From: Rhodamnia argentea
Lineage: Eukaryota > Streptophyta > Magnoliopsida > Myrtales > Myrtaceae
Length of the DNA: 64,000 nt
NCBI RefSeq assembly: GCF_020921035.1
Contig: NC_063157.1
Location: 434,001-498,000 of the forward strand
Direction: 5' to 3'
Shown here: positions 52,169 through 64,000 of the stretch, piece by piece
Layout of the letters: every line of letters starts with the position of its first letter
How positions within the stretch are numbered: position 1 is the stretch's first letter
Program-made: the position numbers and the translations under genes
Notes under the pieces: model-generated
What the model was told of the DNA's origin: nothing
Database searches by the model: none
The model's input: the letters and a program-made list of their open reading frames with translations, nothing else

Positions 52169-53545
52169 CTAACGGGGAGGCCAAGACTCAAAGGGGGCCA
52201 TCCATTAGAGTAGGAGCTTAAGGTAGACCGGACATAACCAGTTCAAATTCCATTTCTTGGGAATTTCCACTTTCATGTTTATCAATGGTCATGCAGTGAT
52301 TTTGTTCAATGTAAATATTGCTCTTATGCCGGTCCGTGCGATCAGGTATTGCTCATATCCGACTCGTGCGGTTAGTAAGCCGGCACAGATTTCCCGGGCG
52401 ACGGGAACGTATCTTTTGGGGTGTGATCTTCATTGTAATCTGCTGGTTTTTGGAAATTGAGTTGTGGATGATAGCTCTCTTTCCGTGTATATTGGCGCCC
52501 CCCGCCTCCTCCCCTACCAAGTCATGGGAATCTCAATCCAATATCTTGGTAGGCGGCTGACAGGAAATTAGAAACAGATAAAGTGAAACTATCTGTGTGC
52601 TCTCACCAGTTAATTAGCTAATCATACCATCTCAGAATCACGAGGGTACTGATCACATCATTCGTGACTTCTGTTTTTCTGCTAAACCTTTCCGTTTTAT
52701 TGCTTATTCTCTTGTTCTTCTCTGCTTAGACATCATTCACAGCCTTATTTGCAATTCTTGAGCAGCCATCTTTCGAACAACACTCTGTTTAACAAGTAGT
52801 AACACAACCCAGGAAGAACCTGAACAAGAGAGTGTTCAGTTCAGGTAAGCAAATCAATCAGTGGTCTGGTCTCTTCTCCTGTTCCCTTCCCTTTCCAAAC
52901 AGAAAGTGGGGTCTCCATGACTAGCGGTTGCTGTACTTTTGGAGGGTTGACCGTTAGTTAATGTTTCTCTTCATCTTTCCTCCATAGTTGTTCCTTATCC
53001 ATGTTATGTGGTGGTGGCGGCCACCGATTAACCAGAGAATCAAAAGCTTAAATTGGGGTCTTGGGCCCAAGAAAGGGGAGGTGTTTCACTTGTCAAGCCC
53101 TCTACCGGTCCAAAGAGGAAGTCAGTGTCAAAGGCTCATTGGTCGCGCCTTCTGTACTTATCCTCAAGACAAGTGGCGCCCAGCTCTGCCGGCCACAGCT
53201 CCCAATTGGGTGGTCTTCTTGGAATCCTTGAACAGACGCTTTGTCAGTTTCTTCGGTCCTTCTTCGGCATGGTGGTAGCCTTTACGTCGATTGAATGAGT
53301 AAATATTAAATTACGTATTTATTTAATAATTTAATTTTTCATAAATCATTAATAGTGATCTTGTAAAATATCACATGATATTAGGATAAGAAATTATGAG
53401 TTTAAATCTTTTCTATTGAAATATGTCCATGATTAATACTAGGGAAGAAAATTAAATTAAGTGTGATGAGGAGTGATTGAAAATTTAAATATTACCTTCA
53501 CGCCTTTGTCGAACAATTTAAGCTTTTAGATGGGGAGACATTCAT
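52169..53545. other. CIPK 3' region and spacer
   Basis: Short frames only. The frames at 52988-53298 overlap in two phases without any family likeness. Confidence 0.5.
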
Positions 53546-53548
53546 TTA

Positions 53549-54325
53549 GGCTTAGTTTATTTCACGAAAAATGTGATATTTTTGGAAAATATTTTTTGGA
53601 AAGTCCCTTTTTCGGGAAAATGATAATATTTTTCTTGTTTGATAAGAAAAATCAATTTCATCAAATTTTCTTTTTAAATATCAATTTTTTAATTGTTTTC
53701 TTTTATCTTTTTTTTTCTTTTTCGTTTTTTCTCCTTAGGTTGTCAAGCAGCCATGGCTACCGGTCGCCGAGCCTTGCCATCGGGAGGCCGCGAGGGTCGA
53801 GACGGCCGGCTAGCTCGAGTCGGCCGAGCTCGAGTAGATCCCCGGATCACGGGATTGACAAGTTCTTTTCTTTCTTCTTGTGGGGGAAAAGGGCGAATCA
53901 ACCTAAGACAGAAAGATGCCAAGCGCGAAGGGTGATAGAAGAGAGCGATTGCTGAGGAGCCCGCGGAATAAAATCGATTAATGTTAGAATCGTCGAAGCA
54001 GTCCTAGGAGTTGAAGAAATCAGCATGGGCGAGCTCGTTGTGGACGGAGAGGACACCCAAGGAAGAGAGAGAGTACAGGGATGGAGGAAGAGAGAGAAAC
54101 GGCGATGGAGGAGAGAGAGAGAGAGAGAGTCCGGGGATGGAGGAAGACACGGAAAGGAAAATTTTCTTTTCGGAAGGTTACAAGAGATATATGCATGACA
54201 TAGAAAATATTTTCCAGTTGACTAGAAAATATTTTCCATTGACCACTCATTTTTCGCCCCCAAACATCGGAAAATTGGGAAAAATATTTTCCGGAAAAAC
54301 ATTTTTCGTGAAACAACTTGAGCCC
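53549..54325. mobile_element. TIR MITE (777 bp), Harbinger- or Mariner-like
   Basis: The left end has TTTCACGAAAAATGTG and the reverse complement of the right end has TTTCACGAAAAATGTT, each after a GGCTTAG / GGGCTCA start. 'ttttggaaaatatttt' is likewise mirrored by 'aaaatattttcc'. The flanks are TTA on the left and TAA on the right, so the duplication is TA or a mutated TWA. The middle has GC-rich CGAGCTCGAG words and a (GA)n tract. Frames inside it are not genes. Confidence 0.65.
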
Positions 54326-55076
54326 TAATAGCTCAAGCTATTACAACAGTTGGTAGCGGTCCTACAAAATCTACGCGTTTGATTTGGAAAATATTTACAA
54401 TGAAATGATCGTTTGTATCGCTTAAAAGAATTATTCAATAAAAAAACATATTTTCTTATTCGACAATGCTTATGTTTAATTATTTTTGTGAACAATAAAA
54501 ATATTTTTTGTTCTTTAATTTTACCAATACAAGCAATCATTTTGAGAGAAGTGTTTTCTAAATTTTTTTTTTTTTCGCATAACAGACGGAGCATGAATAT
54601 CACTTTCAACCACAAATTTCAACAAGAAAAATTTCAGTAATATTTTATTTCGGGGTCGATATCCTTTCATCTTAAGAACATAATTAACACAATGGCCAAA
54701 TCACTAATTTTTTTTGGATCGGGAGCTAAAGCAATAAAAATGATGACTTTCAGATTATATGAACGTTGAAATATGCTCTATGGTATGGTGGTTGAGTCAC
54801 CCTGGCAAATTATACCTAACGTTAAGCGTATATCGAAATTGACTTTTGGTATTGATTTTCATATTCATTTCGAGTGTTACGACCGGCACCATTTTAACTT
54901 TTATTGGCAAAAAACACATTGAAGGTTTTCGAAACATATATATATATGTGAAATTCTTATTTTTTTTTTCAATTTTTATGAGGGTAAGTAAAAACTTTAA
55001 GCAAATAGACCCTAATCGTTTAATGATCATGTTGCTTTGTGTAACTTCTACTAAATATTTAATAGATGAAAATTGC

Positions 55077-55615
55077 GGGGAAAAACACAAAAGAAATCGT
55101 AAATTTGTTATATTATATTACATTTATTCCCATTCAGTCTTAAATCTTTCAATTGGACCGATTTAGTTATAAATCTTTTTTCATTGATACCAATTCAGTC
55201 CATCAGGTCAATTTTGATTGGAAATTTTTGTGGAATTTTTTTGTCTTTATAATTCTTTGATTCTTTATTATTTTTATTATTTTTTTTTTTTTTTTTTTTC
55301 TTTGTTTTCTAAGATTGTGCCACCCTGCCACCTGGGCAGGGCAGCCCTCGTTGCCGGCAAACCCTTGTTGGCAAAAATAAAGTAAAAAAATAAAGAAAAA
55401 TATTAAAATTTTTAATTTTTTTTAAAATATAATATTATTCACATCAGCCAACCATGCCATGTAGGCAGGCCAATGTTAACGCCGGTAACTTTCAACTAAA
55501 ATTGGTCGGATAGATTAAATTGATATCAATGTGAAAGGATTTATAACTAAATTGACCAAATTTAAAAAATTAGGATGGAATGGATAGCGATGTAATAAGT
55601 TTTTGGTACTTTTTC
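55077..55615. mobile_element. Mutator-like MITE, family A, copy 4
   Basis: A 539-bp palindromic element. It begins GGGGAAAAACAC and ends GTACTTTTTC, and contains the family words 'ccaattcagtcc', 'ttttgattggaaattt' and 'aactaaaattggtcgga', plus the 'gccctcgttgccggcaaaccc' centre shared with copy 2. Flanks GAAAATTGC (55068-55076) and GAAAGCCGT (55616-55624) match at 5 of 9, all differences being transitions, which suggests an old insertion. Confidence 0.55.
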
Positions 55616-55624
55616 GAAAGCCGT

Positions 55625-56739
55625 GTAATGGGAAGAAATACGACAAGACAAGGAAAATAGGACAAATTAACACATAAAAGGAATTTCCCAGAATCACCGG
55701 CTAAAGGTTGGTGCGTGGACGATGGTGCCTTTCCAACGTGGGCGCCACTTGCATTATTGTAAGTTTGTAACCATCGTTCTCAAAATTTTGATCATGGAAC
55801 TGCAAGAGCAAACACTTGGCGAGATCACATGGCGGCATCTGCGAGCCTATGATTCGTGTTTGCCGATCATGCTCGTGTCGGATGTACCTTGTCGTTGCGT
55901 AATTATTTCAATGCAAGTGCATAATCTTTTCCATTTGCATGATTATAACGGCGATTGACGTGCATGAAGCGAAAACAGATGAATAGGGCCAATACTATCG
56001 GGGAGAAATTGACAGGGGGCACCCGTATTTTGATTAAGAACGAGCGGAAACGAGTCGATTTGTGCCGATTTCGAGTAAAGTCGTGTCTTTCGGGTCGCAT
56101 TCGGACATACCGTGTCGGTAACGTTCTCTCCTCCCCAAGTGTCGGGGGCCCCTACGAGGCATGGCAATATTTTTGTGGAGATTTGATTGAAAGAGGCAAG
56201 TTCAAGGGTTCATCAGGTATGAATCATGACAAGCATGCATGATTGCAATTTGCACTAAACAATTTGATTATTGGGTTATCATCTTTTCTTATTTACGAGT
56301 TGATGACAATTGCATATAAAAAAGAGGGGGAAGAGGGGCAACGACAGAGCAATAGATTGGATTGGGATGAGGATATGAAATCAATCTCCCAAATGATGGC
56401 TTGCTTTGATTATAAAGAAGACTAATGACCGGAGTAGATCTAGATCCTTGGGTTGATTACCCGGGCTTTATTCATTTGCCACCTATGTGACCGCTGCGAT
56501 TGACCGTAAATGAAGCGATAACCAATAAATAGGAACAATACTATTGAGAGGAAATTGACATCGTCACCTCGTATTTCAATATGGACCTCGATACTGCAAT
56601 TTTGTCGTTCGGTACGTGTGAATCTCGTATTCGATTTTACGCTAAATAACTCGCTAAATCGAAGCTATTCTTTATTTGTGAGTCTTTTAATTGTGACTTA
56701 AGTTGAAATGGTCCGTGAAGATGTGAAGTTGGATTGAAA
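55625..56739. other. Spacer without a supported gene
   Basis: Frames up to 95 codons are present but incoherent. GC-richer patches near 56040-56160 give overlapping frames on both strands and no known motif. Confidence 0.45.
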
Positions 56740-57235
56740 TTTTTTTTTTTTTTTTTTTTTTTGGGGTCTAATATTGATAACTTCCATTCAATCAACCAAT
56801 TAGAGAGTAAGATACCTCATTCTATGGGCCTTCGCAATCCAATCCGCGCATACATTGGCTTCTCGAGGTGAATGGATAATTGACACGTACGTCATCCACC
56901 AGGTTACAAATGGGCCAGGGTGCTTGGGCCGAGCCTGATACAGAGACGGTTGATAAGAGCACTGTAGCTGATAAGTTATTTCCCAGCACTTGCAACCTGC
57001 AGATCAGTTTGGACTTCCCAAAGATCACCACAACTTTGGGTAAGTAAAACAAATCGTCACACAACTTTGTTGTCCGTTGTTGTGATGTGCAATAATCAAA
57101 ACCGGTCCTCTTTCTTTGAAAAACGAACGGTAGATTGAATCGTATCCGCAAATGAGATGATCTAAGAAGTGCTTTCACACGAGCAACATCGAATAACATG
57201 ATCACAAGCAATTGTCAAAACATATATCCGATCCC
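56740..57235 (-). mobile_element. LINE 3' end (RNase H region), 5'-truncated
   Basis: The T-run at 56741-56762 is a poly(A) tail on the minus strand. Just before it, on that strand, one frame reads VTWWMTYVSIIHSPREANVC followed by ADWIAKA, the end of a plant LINE RNase H domain (H-x-x-REAN-x-x-ADW-x-AK). Upstream residues lie in a second frame, so there is at least one frameshift. Its 5' part is missing. A similar T-run at 57338-57356 may be another LINE tail. Confidence 0.55.
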
Positions 57236-57369
57236 ACGAACATTTCTTTTTTTTTTTTTTTGGTAGTTTCATTTCATTCGAAAGAGAATTACATATATCC
57301 TATCTAGTAACTACGGCTTTGATCCAACGGTTCCGGATTTTTTTTTTTTTTTTTTTGGGTCAGACCGTT

Positions 57370-58108
57370 TCTGGAGTTGAGAGACTAGTTAGTGAAGCGC
57401 CAACTGTTTGAACACTCGTCGTTGCAAATGGGTTGGGCCACGTAGGAAACAAAGTGGTGGAAACGTCATAATCTGGGCCGATGGCCCATTCCACTTATCG
57501 GCCCACACGACATCAAACCTTAAATGGGGTGCAAGTACGTGGAAGGCGTTGCAGGCCCGATTGCATTCGTAAGGAACGGTAAAGATGGAGATAATTAGGA
57601 TAAGGACATGAATCACAATGAATTACAATGAATAAATACATATGCTTCTTTGGGATTTAACCAATGGCGAAGTACAAAGCACCTTGCCATAATTTAATTG
57701 ATGACACGCTGAGATTATAGAGAGATAGAAAGTCGAAATTTAATCGGCGATGGAGATATAAAATTACGATCGTAGTACTGGGATTGAAAAAATGTTTCAA
57801 ATAGCGAAAAAGTAAAGATGAAAATGAATTTATGAGAACATTGAATTCTTTCACTTATTGAATAGCCTTGCAGTGTAACTATTTAAAGCCCGCCTAAGTT
57901 GCATGGCTACAAGCGGAGGCGAGACAATTCAAATAAAACGAATAACTTCCTAGTATCCCATTATTTAGCAACACTTGAGCTTGAAAATATCTCTACTCAC
58001 CGTTTACTCGTCAATGTCAATATTAATGATTTCATCCCCAAATAATTGATATTTGCTCTCATCGGTTGCACATCGATATCGATAACTAATATATGGCAAC
58101 ACTTATAT
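57370..58108. other. Spacer without a gene
   Basis: AT-rich with only short frames. No motif was recognised. Confidence 0.5.
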
Positions 58109-58118
58109 CTAAAAAGGC

Positions 58119-58764
58119 GAGAGAACTGTCAAAAAAATCTTAAACCTTTTGCATTAGTGCTAATTCAGTTCTAAACCTTTTTTTTGTGCCAATTCAATCA
58201 TAAACCTTTTGCATTGGTGCCAATTAAATCCTAAACCTTTTATTGGTGCTAATTTAGTCATAAACCTTCTGTATTGTTGTCAATTCGGTCTTAAATCTTT
58301 TATATTTATACCAATTGAGTTAATCTAGCCAATTTTGATCGAAAATCATTGACGTGGATATCAATTGTCCTACATGGCACGGCTAGCGCTAACTTGGACA
58401 TTTTTTAATATTTTAAATAAAATTTTAAGCATTTTTTTGGTTTTTAAAAATTATTTAAAATATCAAAAAATATTAAAAAAATATCCACATTAGCGCCAAC
58501 CGTGCCACGTAGGATAATTGACATCTAAGCCGGTGATTTCCAATAAAAAATGGCCGAATTGAGTTAATTGGCATAAATACAAAAATTTTAGGATTAAACT
58601 GGCATATTGTAAAAGGTTTATGACTAAATTGACACTAATAAAAGGTTTATGACTTAAATGACACAAATACAAAAGGTTTATGACTGAATTAGCACCAAAA
58701 AAAGGTTTAGCATTGAATTAACACTAACGCAATAGGTTTAGGACTTTTTTTGACACTTTTTCCC
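58119..58764. mobile_element. Mutator-like MITE, family A, copy 5 (best preserved)
   Basis: A 646-bp element with TAAAAAGGC exactly repeated at 58110-58118 and 58765-58773, the 9-bp duplication of Mutator-like transposition. The ends (CTGTCAAAAAAATCTTAAACC and, from the right, GTGTCAAAAAAAGTCCTAAACC) are followed by five or so subterminal units of about 30 bases, 'cctaaacctttt.attggtgccaattcagt', pointing inward from both sides. No coding capacity. Confidence 0.85.
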
Positions 58765-58773
58765 TAAAAAGGC

Positions 58774-60145
58774 TCGAAAACATTGCTAGTCACAATCAGT
58801 TACCCGCCGATACAGATGCTACCAAATCCTGCTGCTTTCTATCCCTTGTCGACTATAATGAAAAAGTCGTTTCATTTTCGAACATCCTTACCTCTTTGAT
58901 CTCCCAAATCTTTAAAAAAAAAGTATAGTCCGCAATGCGCGTCGGACCCACTACATAAAAGTGATTAGAGAATCTCAGCGTCTCCGATGCTAAACACGTC
59001 TCGCCCCCCCCTCCCTATTAGGCTATTACGTCGGCAGTCCTATGAGCACTCGCGATTTTGTCATTTAGCCTACTTTTGTCACTCACTGCCCAAAATTAAA
59101 GAGGCCACGATCAAAAGGAATATTTCGTCTGCACATGAAAAGAATGCGGTGACACTGACGAGACCATTAACACAACCCAGGCCAATCAAATCGGGGAGAC
59201 CCAATCACCACCGCTCATCAATTTGCACTCGATTCTGATCTCACGGTTCGGGACTTAGTCTTCGCGCGCGATCACACACGACGGTCGTCCGTCGACCCGG
59301 TGCGCCGGTCAAGCCAATCTGGTCCGTCCGTTGAAGTACGATCGAGTGGGACCCCGAGGATTGTTCCCCCCGCGGGAATATATGACGAAAGAGTACAGCG
59401 CAGCAGAGGATCGGATGCGCAACATCAGAGGTGGACGGTGGAAGAGAGCGACCCTCACTGGGACATGCCACGGGATCGGGTGGCTGGGGCCGATACCTTT
59501 TTTGCTCACGTGGCGGATTCTTACTGGCTGGCCGCACGTGGCTGGGGGCTGGCGCGCGAGATCTCTGACTCCTGCGCGCATTGGACTCCTCCATCCCGAG
59601 TTCAAGTTCACACAAACAGAGTGAGCGAAGACTAAGTCCGTGTCCCCGTCCGATTGAGAGTTGCGGTCTCTTCCTCCATTTGCAGAATCGAGGTCCGTGT
59701 CCCCGTCCGATGTTTTCTGTCTGGAGTAATCACCGATTTCTGATCTCGAGTTTTTTTTTTTCCTTTCTTTTTTTGTTTTCCTCCATCAATGCCTCCCCCC
59801 TTTTTTTTTTTTTAAATTACCAATGCCGGTTCAGTTGCCGCGGGTTTTTGCAATAAAAATTTGCATGTCCATGTCAATCGAGTCGCAACAACTCGCAAGT
59901 TGAGAATTGTTTGCGGCCTTATTCTTGTGCGTTCTGTTTGTTGAACTGCGAAGAGTGATAGGATAGCGATTGATGAGTGAATCCTTTCGCATGTCTGCTT
60001 TTGATAGAGCAATGAGTTATTGGCTAAAACTGGCCGGCCCTACTGTATGGCCTCGCGTCTAATTGGGAGATTAATTTTACTCGCTTCTCTGGACTTGATT
60101 TGTCATCCTGGGCTTACAGAATAAAGCAACAAGAGGACGTCTTTA
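58774..60145. promoter_or_regulatory. NRAMP upstream region
   Basis: The stretch from about 59240 to 59620 is GC-rich and open on both strands, but no frame is conserved. A 19-bp direct repeat, GTCCGTGTCCCCGTCCGAT, lies at 59636-59654 and 59693-59711, probably in or near the first leader exon. T-runs follow. The transcription start was not located. Confidence 0.4.
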
Positions 60146-63100
60146 ATGGCTTCGGCCTCTGGGCGGCCGCAGTTCATCACGAGCACGGGGAATCACAGCT
60201 TCTCCAATGCCCCGTTGATCCAGAACAACGAAGATCAGATCGTCGTACCTGACGTGAGAATCATCACCAAGTTTTGTCACTTTCTTCCGCATTTATTTAT
60301 TTATTTTCCAGCTTGGGGTGCGTGATAAGCTTACAATTCCCTGTGGACTTAATTGTTGTGCCTTTATGCAATCTGTAGCTCAGAACAGTGAAGCGCTATT
60401 TAATGGAGAATTTGGCATTCTTGTTTATATAGGGAGTGTCCATTGGGTAGATTGTAGTTTGCTCATAGGCTACTGCAGAATGTACACTAAAGGTGATGAA
60501 TTTCCAACTTGAAGAGATAAACTCTATACTGCGAACATTTTGGTTTTCCCCTTCTTTCGATGAGTTGCCTTGAGGGGTAGAGAACTCTGGCTAAGATCTC
60601 AATTTAAAAACACTCCCGAAGCAGATAGAGTTTTGAGTCGGGTATGCACCAATTTTAAACTGTCTATAAATAGTTCACTGAGTGACAAATAGGGTTGGAT
60701 TTGCTAGTTGGACAATGCCTTCCCAATCAATCATTTATTCCTCACAACTTCTAGGAACAATATATGATGTCGTTTAACTGCTCCATGTGCATTTTTTCAA
60801 TTCAGAGGAAGAGCTGGAAGAACATATTTGCATATATGGGTCCAGGATTTCTCGTATCAATAGCTTATATTGATCCTGGAAACTGTAAGATTATCATTCA
60901 TGAAAATCTTGTTATGTCACAACTCACAAACTCTTCTGCGGTGGTACTTAAGAGTTGCCTTTTGTGTCCAATGATGCAGTCGAAACGGATCTGCAGGCTG
61001 GAGCGCAATACAAGTATGGGGTATGTGTGACTTGTCAATTCATGAACCCTCCTTTTGTTGAACTCTGACTCCATGATTTAGGAACTCTGGTTCTTGTAGC
61101 GTAGTCTTCAAAACTAAGAGCAAGGATCCCCTAGCAATAAACATATTTGCCAGAGCAGTATGTGAGCATGAAGTCCTTGCCATACTCCATGCTGACTGGT
61201 GATTGAGTGGTTGTCTTAAATTTCACCATTGATTAGACAAAAGATGGCCTGATACACCAAACAATGATGGTTCCAGCAGAGAATTACAGGGAGCTTGCTG
61301 CAAGGTTCACCTGTATGTGATATATAATTAATTTATTTCATTTTATGCAGTTACTCTGGATCATTTTAGTGGCTTCTTGTGCTGCTCTAATTATTCAGTC
61401 TCTTGCAGCCAAACTAGGGGTTGTTACAGGTAGGATCTCTAGACAAATTATTTTCTGCATCTTTATGAATGCTGGCATGCTCTTCTTTCATGGCCCCGTA
61501 CGTGAATTCAGAAAATTTCTGTTTTTTAACCTGTTTGCTGCAGGGAAGCATCTAGCAGAACATTTCAGGATGGAATATCCCAAGGTGCCGAATTTCATAT
61601 TATGGGTTCTTGCCGAAATTTCTATAGTTGCCTGTGACATACCTGAAGGTAATATTCTCTGTTGGTCCTGACAGATTTTAGTGGATCTAATTTGTGGCAC
61701 TAGTCAAAGACTTTGATAGTTGCAATTACCACGGCTGCACACCTATGCACATTGCATGTTCAACATTCATTGCCTATATTTATTTTCAGGATATGCAGCT
61801 CATGAACTGGACTTTTGAGTGTCTTTTTACACGTTTTCAGTGATTGGGACTGCCTTCGCATTAAATATGCTCTTCAAGATTCCAGTATGGTGTGGTGTTC
61901 TATTGACGGGGCTCAGCACATTGATGCTTCTAGCATTGCAGCAGTATGGGGTATGTTGACAATTTCTCATGTCTATCTCATTTCAGGCTAGAGTTTATCC
62001 TTGATTCTCGATATCTACAGGATAGAAATAAGTACAGCAGCGGATAGGTTAATGTAGGTGTATGTCGTGAGAAGATTACAGATTAAAAAGGTTGAACTTT
62101 ATTTTGGGTTTATCATTCACGGGGTTTACATTTTACAGGTCAGGAAACTTGAGTTCTTGATTGCTTTTCTTGTATTTACAATTGCGGCCTGCTTTTTTGG
62201 GGAGCTTGGGTATGCAAAACCGGTTGCTAGTGAAGTTCTTGATGGGCTTTTTGTTCCCCAACTAAAAGGAAATGGAGCAACAGGTCTTGCAATATCATTG
62301 CTCGGGGCTATGGTTATGCCGTAAGTTTCTTACTTGTTCAGATATATCTATGATCTTTTTCTGCACAAATATCATCTGATACTTTTTGGGTTCGATTCAG
62401 GCATAATCTGTTCCTCCATTCGGCATTGGTGCTTTCACGGAAAATACCACGATCTGTTCGTGGCATCAAAGTAATTTCTTATGTAACCCTACAGTTGCTA
62501 CAGTGAAATTTTAGTAATTTCATGCAGTGATGCCTTAAGTGTGTAACCATCTTTTCATTTAGCCTGTACCTCTTTGAGTTGCCCAAAGGCTTGATTGCAA
62601 TATGCCATCTTTCATGAAAGTCCTTTTTGTCAAAGGTAAAGTCCATGTTGATCTCCCCAAGACCCTAAGACAATTAAAATCACCATATTACTCTATTTCC
62701 CTCAAATATCTTTACCAAATCATATCTAGTCATTCGCTTTGCTCTTTTGCTGACAAATTCATGTACATCATTATAAAAACAATTATTTGTTGAACCCAAA
62801 AAAAATCCTTCACTTGTTTTAGTTCATACCACAGGTTAATGGAAAGACGTAGACCTTTTTTTTCGCAAGTCTTTTTTTTTTTCTGGCTGTGATAGTTAGC
62901 TCACAAACTAATGATAAGCATTTGTGGCACTTTCGGGCAGGAAGCTTGCAGGTTTTATATAATAGAAAGTGCCTTTGCTCTCATGGTGGCATTTCTCATT
63001 AATATCTCAGTGATATCTGTAAGTGGTGCAGTCTGCAACTCAACAAGCTTGAGTCCACAAGATCAGGCTAGCTGCCAGAATTTGGACTTGAACGAAGCTT

Positions 63101-63901
63101 CCTTTTTGCTAAGGGTATGTGATTTTAGCAATGGCATTTATTTAAAGAGAAATATCTTGCGAGTGCTGTTTGTATTTTTTGTTCTGCATTTGTCTATTGA
63201 AGGAAGCATAGCCTCAATTTGAATGATTTTTTGCAGAATGTTTTAGGTAGTTGGAGTTCTAAACTCTTTGCCATTGCTTTGCTGGCATCGGGTCAGAGTT
63301 CTACCATAACAGGAACATATGCAGGGCAGTATGTAATGCAGGTATTCATGAGTTGATTCTCTACAGTATGGAGGTGAAATAATCTAGTTCTTTCTGAAGT
63401 TCAATGTTGCCATTGTAAATTCATATACACTTGGTGTTGGGGTCAGTTGAGGTATACGAGAGAGATTGGAAAAAAAAAATATTGCTCATTTCTATTTGTG
63501 TAACACCAGGGCAATGAAAAGTAGACGACTTTTTATCAGGTGGTAAATACGTACTTTTCGTGGAAAACTGGAAATCTCTATTTTATCTGAACAGTGTTGA
63601 ATAAAAATTAGGGGTTAGAGCAGTTAAATATACATTTCGCAATCAATATGTTTGACAAGATTTTTCTTTCCTGTGAGTTCTTGTGCATTTTGTGATTGAG
63701 TTGTTTAGCGACTTTTCTTGAGTCTCTAGCTTATTTACTAATCTTTGCTTATTCGTATATCATGGCCAGGGCTTTCTAGATTTACGATTGACACCATGGG
63801 TTCGGAACTTTCTAACGAGATGCTTAGCAATAATTCCCAGTTTGATTGTTGCACTAATTGGTGGCTCTGCAGGAGCCGGAAAACTAATTATTATTGCCTC
63901 G
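60146..63901 (+). CDS. NRAMP1: NRAMP metal transporter (NRAMP1-like), partial at right edge
   Basis: A proton-coupled Mn2+/Fe2+ transporter of the SLC11 family. Arabidopsis NRAMP1 is the plasma membrane high-affinity Mn importer. Visible coding exons: 60146-60253, 60806-60884, 60980-61020, 61351-61429, 61544-61648, 61841-61950, 62139-62320, 62401-62470, 62941-63114, 63237-63341, 63770-63901, all in phase, giving 395 residues so far. The next exon lies outside. The N-terminus [20 protein letters not shown] suits NRAMP1/6. The TM1 metal site is DPGN (59-62, then [13 protein letters not shown]). TM6 has AMVMPHN (231-237), with the metal-binding Ala-x-x-Met. The consensus transport motif [19 protein letters not shown] begins near residue 335. 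All key residues are intact. It lies beside the WRKY40-like gene, as in Arabidopsis (At1g80830 next to At1g80840). NRAMP6 is the nearest alternative. Confidence 0.94.
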
Positions 63902-64000
63902 GTAATATCCTTGCCTTCTGGCTCTCTTTTACTGCTAATACGCTGGTCATATAACAAATGACTATGGCTTTAAGAATTGAAGTGAATGTGCATCACATCT

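Noticed and set aside
59241-59635. Overlapping frames of 97-124 codons on both strands
   Set aside because: A GC-rich patch lacks stops in several phases at once. No frame has a known motif, and it sits upstream of NRAMP.

Overview
The window is a piece of a flowering-plant (eudicot) nuclear genome. The genes have GT-AG introns and AT-rich introns and spacers, and the families are plant-specific (HCT, class IIa WRKY, CIPK, MRS2, PPR). Much of the DNA between genes is DNA transposons, MITEs, a SINE and LTR remnants. The lignin-type HCT and the MITE style would fit a woody rosid, perhaps Myrtaceae, but this is a guess.

Layout. Positions 1-725 hold the 3' end of a cytosolic HSC70 gene (+). 3044-6960 is an HCT gene (-), with an AC element next to its TATA box. 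12.4-19.2 kb is a ten-coding-exon PP2C (+). 22.4-24.0 kb is the chloroplast J-protein J8 (+). 26.4-30.0 kb is an MRS2-type magnesium transporter (+). 31.2-33.0 kb is a mitochondrial P-class PPR gene (+). 34.4-36.7 kb is a two-exon gene for a 79-residue, OEP9-like membrane protein (-). 44.6-46.4 kb is a class IIa WRKY (WRKY40-like, -) with one extra base in exon 3. 50.8-52.2 kb is an intronless CIPK5/25-like kinase (+). 60.1 kb to the right edge is the first part of an NRAMP1-like metal transporter (+).

The genes J8, MRS2, PPR, OEP9-like, WRKY and NRAMP lie in the same order as their Arabidopsis relatives near the end of chromosome 1 (At1g80920, 80900, 80880, 80890, 80840, 80830, recalled from memory). 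This is an ancestral block in which the CIPK looks like an extra gene. The genes act in unrelated pathways: chaperones, lignin precursors, phosphatase and kinase signalling, magnesium and manganese/iron transport, defence transcription and organelle RNA processing.

Repeats. Many have target-site duplications that can be read directly. The clearest structure is at 36989-41460: a Mutator-like element of about 0.9 kb with long inverted arms and a perfect 9-bp duplication, split by a 3.1-kb LTR-type fossil (5-bp duplication) and by a hAT MITE (8-bp duplication). A second Mutator-like MITE family is present in five copies. A SINE at 25047-25259 has a perfect 18-bp duplication. I found no wholly new biological system. 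The best leads are the nested transposon, the nine W-boxes upstream of the frameshifted WRKY gene, and a decayed tandem duplication at 43.0-44.4 kb.
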